Assembly (NCBI RefSeq): GCF_901000735.1
Contig: NC_081546.1
Span: 16,367,220-16,431,219, forward strand
Reading direction: 5' to 3'
Length of the DNA stretch: 64,000 bases
Source of the DNA: Corylus avellana
Taxonomy: Eukaryota; Streptophyta; Magnoliopsida; Fagales; Betulaceae
Translations under genes and position numbers: made by a program
Notes under the pieces: model-generated
The model's database searches: none
Seen by the model: the letters and a program-made list of their open reading frames with translations, nothing else
Told to the model about the DNA's origin: nothing
Shown here: in pieces, positions 56,971 to 64,000 of the stretch
Numbering within the stretch: position 1 is the stretch's first letter
How the letters are laid out: the number at the start of each line of letters is the position of its first letter

Positions 56971-58620
56971 TAATTTATACCAATAACAACTCCTATTATT
57001 ACATGATTTCTTCCTCATAAAGATTGATATAGAATCTATAGAGCCAAAGAATTGATCTTGGCCAGAGGTTTTTTTAATTGTAGGAGCCAAGGATCTAGCT
57101 AAGTGTTGGTCACAACTATTATGACCTGGAGAATTTCTAGTCACTCTATTCTCTATTTGTTGATTCCAACAACTACCCACGAAAAATTTTGTTGAATGAA
57201 AACTAACTAGTGAAATTATCACTACAAGTTTAAATCAGATAGATTCAGAGAAATTCACAAAAACTGAAATATCATTTAGTAAAAAACAAATGTTGAAAAT
57301 ATAATTGAAGAAAACAAACAAAAATTTTAAAAAAGACCATCCAAATGAGACCTTCTTGGAGTGTCAAACTAGTTCTTAGATCTAACTACAAGCTGAGTCT
57401 ATCTCACTGATTTGAAACAAACAATCACATGAATAAACTAAAATAGAGAAAGCAGAAATAGAGCTTAGCAAACAAATGAAAAATCTCTCTTTTGAAATTC
57501 ATTATTTTTTCTAGTTCTTGGTCATAATTTTCAACAATATATGAATAAAGAAATGTTGCCTATTTGTGCTCTGTTGGGTTGAACAAACATACGCACACAA
57601 AAATTAGTATGCTTCTGATTTATGTCACGAGCACTAGTGTCAATTGTAATTAGCACAGCGTGATCCTACAGGGGTTATTATTGTAATTTATTTGCTTCTG
57701 GCCCACAGTTGCTTCAAGTATGTTTTTAGTCCATAGTATAAGACTAAAAGTATTGGAGTGAAAAGAAAGGAAAAGAAAAAAGAAGATTAAAAAAGTTGAA
57801 AGACTTCTTCATAATGATATGTAATGAAATTGTTGTATTGCAACCTTTTTCATTTAATTTTAATATTTTGGTCTTGTGGCTTTAGTTGGTGGTAGTGTGG
57901 ATAGTTTATGTGGAGTTTTTTTGAAGCGATTGTGTGTGGTTTGTTTGCTAGCTTTGTGATGAATACTGGTACGAGGTGTCTGTCTTTTATGAGCCTCTTA
58001 CTTATTTTTTTTTTACATGTATATTAGATTCCCTTTTGTGTTTCTTTCTCAGCCAAAGATTTCTCTCAACTTCTGTAGAGGTTGTAGAGATGTTCCACCG
58101 TTATGTGAGTTGCTCTTCTCTTTATAAGAATTTGCAAGCATGTAAATAGCAAATACTAGAAGCATTTGAATAAAAGATAGTGTGATGCCTTTGCTTGATG
58201 AGATGAAGTCCTTTATTTTTTTTTTAGACATAGTTTGTGCTCATAGGTGAGGACTTAAATCCTTCAATATATGTAAGGTTTGTTGCACTTATGGTCCACA
58301 ATTCAAGGCAAGCCTTGGATTGGGTGGGTTAGTTTGATTGACTTGGCATGAGTTTACTTTTGATTACATACCTTATTGTCCGGACATCCCCAACATGTCA
58401 TTATTTTGTGTTATTGTTTCCTTCTTTCACTTTTTGTTCCATGATAAGAAGTGAATCCTTGAATCCACTTGTCCTTCCATATGCAATGCTTGCACCAACT
58501 TGTTTTAATGGTTTAGCTATCTCTAGCGATTTGACTATAAATAGGCACGATGTAGTTCCCATAACTGCTATATAACACCATCTATTATAAGCAGTTTTTT
58601 TTTTTTTTTTGGTTATAATT
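56971..58620. other. Unassigned DNA inside the array break
   Basis: No conserved coding frame is recognised on either strand. A 60-codon minus frame at 58049-58231 has one hydrophobic segment but no known match. Confidence 0.3.
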
Positions 58621-58897
58621 AAATAGCGGCAACCAAAATGTTGCTGTTACTGACCATCATTAGCGGTGACAAAAATGTTTGTCGCCGCTACTAACCATTA
58701 TCAGCGGTGACACACGGCCCATTTCAACCTTTTCTGCGGCAACAAAAAAATGTCTTAGTCACCACTAATGAGGGGTCATTAGCGGCAACCCCGTAGGTCG
58801 CCGCTATTCAGGATCAATATCGGATTAGTACCGGCAACTGAGTAGCGGCCAAGGGTCGCCGCTATTGATAAATAGCGGCGACATTTTACTTGTAGTG
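58621..58897 (-). mobile_element. CACTA-type right terminus with AGCGGCGAC subterminal repeats
   Basis: Ends ACTTGTAGTG (inverted CACTACAAGT) at 58897, preceded by at least seven AGCGGCGAC/GTCGCCGCT-like motifs in both orientations. It abuts the middle of module c (TTTATCATAAAAATTTATT) of array unit 6. Confidence 0.65.
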
Positions 58898-59837
58898 ATT
58901 TATCATAAAAATTTATTAAACTGAAATTTTTAGTTAATATTATAATAATAAAAACATATTACAAGAGAAAAATTAAAAAAATTAAAAATTAAAAATTTAA
59001 TAAATAAAATTAAAAATTTGTAAGTATAATTTTTTTTTTTTTTTAAAAAAAAAAAATACCCCAAACAGTGGTGACATATTGGGTCGCTGCTATTTGAGCT
59101 CATTAGGGGCAACTGTAGTCGCCGCTATTGAGTGCGCAAAATAAATTAGCGCCATCTATTAGCGCGGTTTCTAAAATTTTTAAACCATAATTTTTGAACA
59201 AAATCCCTAATCACTAATGTCTCACTCCCTCATCACTTTCTCACTCACACACTCTCTCTTTCTCTCTCTCTCACTCACTTCGGCACATGTTTCTCTCTCT
59301 TTCTCTCTCTCTCTCCGGCAGCTCTTTTTCCGGCGCACCTCTCTCTCTTTGGTGCACTCAACTCTCTCCGGCAGCTCTCTCTCCAGCGCACCTCTTTCTC
59401 TCTCTGGTAGCTCTCTCTCCGGCGTACCTCTCTCCGGTATGAACCCTGATTTGGTTTCTTGTTAATATACTTTCTAGTAGCTAGTTAGTGTTTTTATTTT
59501 TCGAAATTTGAATGAAGAGTGTTGAATCCATAAAGCTACGTTCCTTTTGTAATTTGTGGAGATATTGAAAGAAAAGGAAAGAACATACAATTTTCTAGAT
59601 GTTGAATAAATGTAGAAAAAAATAAAAGAATGGAAAGTTTTGAGTATTTGACTTTGATGCCCAAGTGCTATGTCGGATTTTGATGCCCAAGTGCTCCAGC
59701 TTTCAGGGAGAGGGGTACGGGGTTCCTAATTTGGGTTTCTATTTCATGAGTTATGATTAATTTTGTAATAGAGGCAGATCTGCAATTTTTTACTAAGTGA
59801 TTCAAATTAAGGACATTTTGATCATTGAGTCAAGTCT
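58898..59837 (+). repeat. Macrosatellite unit 6, partial (c-d-e)
   Basis: c 58898-59050, d 59051-59440, e 59441-59837. Modules a and b are missing to the left, replaced by the CACTA right end. Confidence 0.8.
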
Positions 59838-61495
59838 ATAACTCCTATAAAAAAAATTAATTGTCCTCAATAGCGTCCACTTTAGCTCTTGTACAAAAAT
59901 AAAAAAACAAATTAAACTAAAACCTCAACAGCGTTCACTAAAAGTAGACATTGATGGTATATCATTAGTGTCCACTATGACATTGGACACTAATAATGGA
60001 GCATTAACGTCCACTCTTGTACAAAAATAAAAAAATAAACAAATTAAACTAAAAGCTCAACAGCGTCCACTAAAAGTGGACGCTAAAGTACTAGTACAAA
60101 AGTAAAAAAATAAAAAACAATTTAAACTAAAAGCTCAACAACGTCCACTGAAAGTGGATGCTGATGATATATCATTAGTGTCCACTATGACAGCGTCCAC
60201 TAAAGAGGACGCTAAAGCACTAATACAAAAATTAAAAAATTAAAAACAATTTAAACTAAAAGCTGAATAGCGTTGATATATAACGGACGCTAATGATGGA
60301 TCATTAGCGTCCACTTTTATTGTGGACGCTGAAGACATGTCATTAGCGTCCAATTTAGTGGACGCTAATGGTCTTCTAGAAAAATAAAAAACAAATAAAA
60401 CTACAAGATTAACAACGTCCAGACATAGTGGATGCTTATGACATATCAATAGTGTCCACTCCTAAAGTGGACGCTAAAGACATATCATTAGCGTCCAATT
60501 TAGTGGACGCTAATGGTATTATTGAAGTTTTCTATTTCTTATTCTTATTTAAATGTTTGATCGAAAAACCGATCGATCTTGGTGAATTAGTTCGATTGAT
60601 TGTGATAGGATCAAATGATCGATCGAACATCCGATTGATCCCACTGAATTAATTCGACTGATCATGATATGAGCAAATGATCAATCAAACATCGATCGCT
60701 CCTAATGAATTAGTTAGATTGATCGTGATAGGATCAAATGATCGATCAAACATCCGATCGATCAAGGTTAATTAGTTCGATTGATCGTGATAGGATCAAA
60801 TGATTGATTAAACATCCGATCGATCCTAATGAATTAGTTCGATTGAGTGCGCAAAATAAATTAGCACCATCTATTGGCACGGTTTCTAAAATTTTCAGAC
60901 CAGATGTTTTGACCAAAATCCCTAATCACCAAAATCCCACCTCCCTTATCACTCTCTCACTCTCTCAGTCTCTCTCCGGCAGCTCTCTTTCCGGCGCCGC
61001 TCTCTCTCTCTGGCGCACTCAACTCTCTCCTACAGCTCTCTCTCCGGTGCACCTCTCTCTCTCCAACGCACTCAACTCTCCTCAGCATGAACCCTGATTT
61101 GGTTTCTTGTTAATATACTTTCTAGTAGCTAGTTAGTGTTTTTATTTTTCGAAATTTGATTGGAGAGTGTTGAATCCATAAAGCTACGTTCCCTTTGTTA
61201 TTTGTCGAGATATTGAAAGAAAACGAAAGAACATACAATTTTCTCGATGTCGAATATATGTAGAAAAAGTACGAAGAGAATGGAAAGTTTTTAGCATTTG
61301 ATTTTGATGCCCAAGTGCTATGTTAGATTTGAAGGCCCAAGTGCTCCAGCTTTCGGGGAGAGGGGTACGGGGTTCCTAATTTGGGTTTCTATTTCATGAG
61401 TTATGATTAATTTTGTAATAGAGGCAGATCTGCAATTTTTTACTAAGCCATTCAAATTAAGGGCATTTTGATCATTGAGTCAAGTCTATAACTTC
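59838..61495 (+). repeat. Macrosatellite unit 7, module c deleted
   Basis: a 59838-60525; b 60555-60840, about five copies; then b is fused directly to module d at GTTCGATTGAGTGCGC (60836-60851); d to 61085; e 61086-61495. The array ends here. Confidence 0.8.
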
Positions 61496-61695
61496 TATAG
61501 ATGTCTAAGTGTCTTGGGTTTATTTTCTTTGTGTCCTTGTTAGTCTTTATTGGGATTTTATTAGGTCCTTAGTTTACCAGTCAAATTAAGAGTTTCCCCT
61601 AAACCCTTGAAAACCTTAAATGCCTCTCAATCACTCAAATAGTATCCATAAATTGTGATTTGAAGAAATTAAAAAATGCATAGATAAATGATAAC

Positions 61696-62173
61696 ATGTG
61701 CCAACCTCCCCAATGCAAAAGTTGACATTTCCCTAAGCTGTACCTTAGGAGATTGAAGCATCTCAATCAAAGGTCGGACAGCACCCCTCAGTACGATATG
61801 AACCTGTAGAATTTTCAGTTTTTCAATAAAAGAGATAAGCAAAAAGGAAACCAAATGGGCCAATAATAATTAACAACAATGGATGCATCATCAGGGAAGG
61901 TATGGAGCAAAGAAGGAAAATAATAAGCCATAATTAATCAACAAGGAAAGATTGATGCTCTGCTTATCAACTAAGAATACAGAGGAGAAGGGAACAAAAA
62001 GTTTGGAGTTATAAAACAACCATCTAAACTAGAAAAATTCAGTAGCCCATCATTTAGTTCCCCTGTCTTCTTGGCAAAAAAAAAAAAAAAAAAAAAACAA
62101 AGGAACGAACTCTAAACATGAAAATCAAGCAAAATGCAAATATAAAATCCACCTTGCAATTAGAATCAGTGGC
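61696..62173 (-). pseudogene. Fragment of an ARIA/ABAP1-like armadillo-repeat gene
   Basis: Exon 61696-61803 (36 codons, phase 0, acceptor CTACAG|GTT) encodes VHIVLRGAVRPLIEMLQSPK and continues to REMSTFALGRLAH, a near match to an ARM repeat exon of plant BTB-armadillo proteins (ARIA, ABAP1). Upstream on the minus strand, 62153-62173 encodes ATDSNCK followed by a donor GTGG, the expected end of the preceding exon, but that exon is cut off after 21 nt. No further exons are seen. Donor-side CAT replaces the usual Gln codon. Confidence 0.75.
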
Positions 62174-63300
62174 ATCGATTATGTTCGTTAGTGGAGATGT
62201 ATGCTCGATTTATCCATTCCTATGTTGCTTGTAATTATTTTTTGTTCTGTGTTCTGGTTCTTTGCTAACGAATGATTTTAATTATACCAGGCATTAAGCA
62301 AGACGACTAAGGCTTCTGCTTGTATTGTCCCTCTACTAAGTGGTCTTTCAAAAGGTAATAAGATTTAAATATGTTGCCCTAAGTAATGGTGAAAGCAGCG
62401 GTATTATTAATTCATTTACATATGACTAAACTATGGGTGTGTACATGGATATGAGTTATTGCTAGAAATGTCTAATTGTTGTGTCATTGGCTTAAATTAT
62501 TTGGAAAGAGCTAGTACAAATTTAGTTGGATTTTATATACTAAAGTTATAACCTATGAAACACCAATATGGATGTGAGATTTGGATTACAATATCTTTTG
62601 GACATGGTGACATGGTGATATTGTCACTTCTTTTTCTTTTTCTTATTTCTTTCCACAATTTTTTTTTTTTTTTTAAAAAAAAAATTATGCCCTTTTTACC
62701 ACTAGCTTGAAGCTTCTTACGAGATGGTCTAATTTTTAGACCTGCTTGTTTATATTTCATGTGAAAAAAATCCATTCATGACTTTGAATATTTATTGATT
62801 CAGTTCAATTTAGGTGAGGAGAGGAAGATAAGTATCGAACTTGTGAGATGACCAACATGAGCTAAATGCCAACACCTTTGTCTACTCCCTAAATAGATGT
62901 ACAATACCTAGAAAAAAGGGATCGGAAATTCCCTTCTAGCTTACAATTGAACTCAATGGCTAAGAGTATCCTCAATGAGCTCTCTAAAACCTACTTTTAG
63001 CCAAAATTTCAATCAAGCTCTATATTACCCTCTCTATTTTAGGGCTTGTCAAACCTCTCCCCACATTTAGAGAACAAAATCCTTTCTCTACTCTATTTTT
63101 ATGTTTTTATATTTTCCCTCACACTTTCTCTCTCCCTCACCTTTATGGGTTTGTAACTTTGTGGGATGCTTTTGAAAATAAAACATGAATGAAGACTGAA
63201 TAAAATTTATATTTAAATAGAATAGAGTAAAATTTAAAGAGTTTATTATTTGGTACTTTTGTTTAGCACCTAGTTAAACTAGAAAAAAAAAAATGAGTTA
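62174..63300. other. Unassigned DNA with a MITE-like end
   Basis: AT-rich. CTAAGAGTATCCTCAATGAGCTC at 62958-62980 resembles a PIF/Harbinger MITE left end with TAA, but no matching right end is found. Confidence 0.35.
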
Positions 63301-63377
63301 AAGAATAGAAAGTTCATTTTTTGGTTTTTGAGTTGTTAGCAAATTGATCATAACAATGACAACAATACGATGCAAAC

Positions 63378-63591
63378 ATGTTCCAGCAGTACAAGGCTGA
63401 GGCCAAGGTCAAGGCCGGGGCCTTATTGACAAGCATGAGAGTCCCACTCCGAATTCTGGCTTTGGTGTACGATATGGCAAATGCATCAGCCTCCCATGAG
63501 TCGCTGATGGGCATCCTTCGCACGAGTCTTAGAATCCTATTCACTCAGTGGCAGGATTAGATTCACAGGGAGTCGCCTCTACTGCATCTTG
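63378..63591 (+). pseudogene. Possible exon upstream of the Transposase_24 exon
   Basis: A 60-codon frame (QQYKAEAKVKAGALLTSMRV ... SLRILFTQWQD) ends in TAG at 63558 but sits before a good donor, CTT|GTAAGTTC at 63591. I do not recognise the family. By position it may belong to the same transposon gene as the next exon. Confidence 0.4.
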
Positions 63592-63713
63592 TAAGTTCAT
63601 ATAAATTATATGTTTATGAAATGTTATTTTTGTATTATTTTGGTTTGTTATATACATTTGACAGTATACTTTTCCAAATATAACTTATTACGTTACCATG
63701 TTTTGTGGAACAG

Positions 63714-63957
63714 CTAGCACATCTGTCATAAATGTAAGGGGTAAGGCCAAGTGTAAGAAGTTGAGTGACCACGTACTTAAGAATGGTCCCTTAGTGCTAA
63801 ACATCCCAAATAGACACCGGGCACCTGTAGGCGAGAATGCAGCATGGTTTGCGAGCAAGATTGGGGAGATTGTTCATAACATGTGCGAACTCCATCATGG
63901 TGAATGGAAAAAGGTCCCAGCTGAGGAAAATAGCAAGCTGTTATTCCATGTTCAGGT
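63714..63957 (+). pseudogene. Transposase_24 (Ptta/En/Spm) domain exon of a CACTA-associated protein
   Basis: The frame between acceptor GGAACAG| and donor CAG|GTATGA contains VRGKAKCKKL, LNIPNRHRAPVGENAAWFAS and IVHNMCELHHGEWKKVPAE. These are the hallmark order of the plant Transposase_24 family (RGKT-x-C, PVG-x-N, R/HN-x(n)-W-x-x-VP). The gene continues past the window; whether it is intact cannot be told. Confidence 0.7.
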
Positions 63958-64000
63958 ATGAATATCAATGTAATGTTTAAGAATATGTTTCGAATGAAAA

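Noticed and set aside
56791..57222. 143-codon minus frame across the solo LTR end
   Set aside because: It crosses the LTR boundary and has no domain similarity; chance frame in AT-rich DNA.
57213..58897. CACTACAAG at 57213 paired with ACTTGTAGTG at 58897 as a 1.7 kb CACTA element
   Set aside because: The 9-mer is expected by chance in 64 kb on two strands. No subterminal GCGGCGAC motifs follow the left end, and the 3-bp flanks differ.
62292..62356. Possible plus-strand exon between CCAG and GGTAATAAG
   Set aside because: Twenty-one codons without family resemblance or neighbouring exons; splice-like sites this short occur by chance.

Overview
This is plant nuclear DNA from a eudicot. It has intron-containing genes for two plant proteins (a plant cysteine oxidase and a chloroplast CPP1-like chaperone), AT-rich introns, and a dense cover of plant-type transposons (Tekay, Athila and Tat Ty3/gypsy elements, a MULE, CACTA ends, PIF/Harbinger-like MITEs, SINE-like repeats). 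The species cannot be named from sequence alone. There is one 100-N assembly gap (33317-33416).

Layout. 1-15783 is nested LTR retrotransposons: a decayed Tekay chromovirus (5' LTR cut by the window edge, 3' LTR complete) inside the 3' half of an Athila-like element, then a truncated Tat-like element on the minus strand. 15784-18579 is a five-exon plant cysteine oxidase gene whose start codon lies 115 bp from the Tat-like LTR. 21777-25560 holds a minus-strand five-exon CPP1-like gene with a probable 5'UTR exon. 25702-26942 is a run of three PIF/Harbinger-like MITEs with TAA target duplications, and 27300-27772 is a second copy of a SINE-like repeat seen at 19702.

27788-61495 is dominated by an unusual macrosatellite. 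A 2.3-2.8 kb unit of five modules (a-b-c-d-e) recurs head to tail: hairpins of a TTAGCGTCCACT type (a), a 62-bp repeat rich in GATCGATC (b), an AT-rich block (c), a CT-rich block opening with AGCGGCGAC motifs (d) and a conserved ~400-bp block (e). The first unit starts with a CACTA-type terminus. Unit 2 is split by an ~11.3 kb MULE with 10-bp target duplications. The MULE carries a multi-exon mudrA-type transposase (PB1-like domain, DDE domain, SWIM finger, CCHC knuckle; two in-frame stops) and, convergent to it, an intact three-exon gene for a GRF zinc-finger, coiled-coil, membrane-anchored protein. This two-gene layout recalls mudrA/mudrB of MuDR but with an unrelated second gene, and it is the best candidate here for an under-described system.

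The array is broken at 52788-58897 by unrelated sequence that contains a solo LTR (55012-56970) and a CACTA right end. After the last unit come a two-exon fragment of an armadillo-repeat (ARIA/ABAP1-like) gene and, at the right edge, exons of a CACTA-associated Transposase_24 (Ptta/En/Spm) protein.
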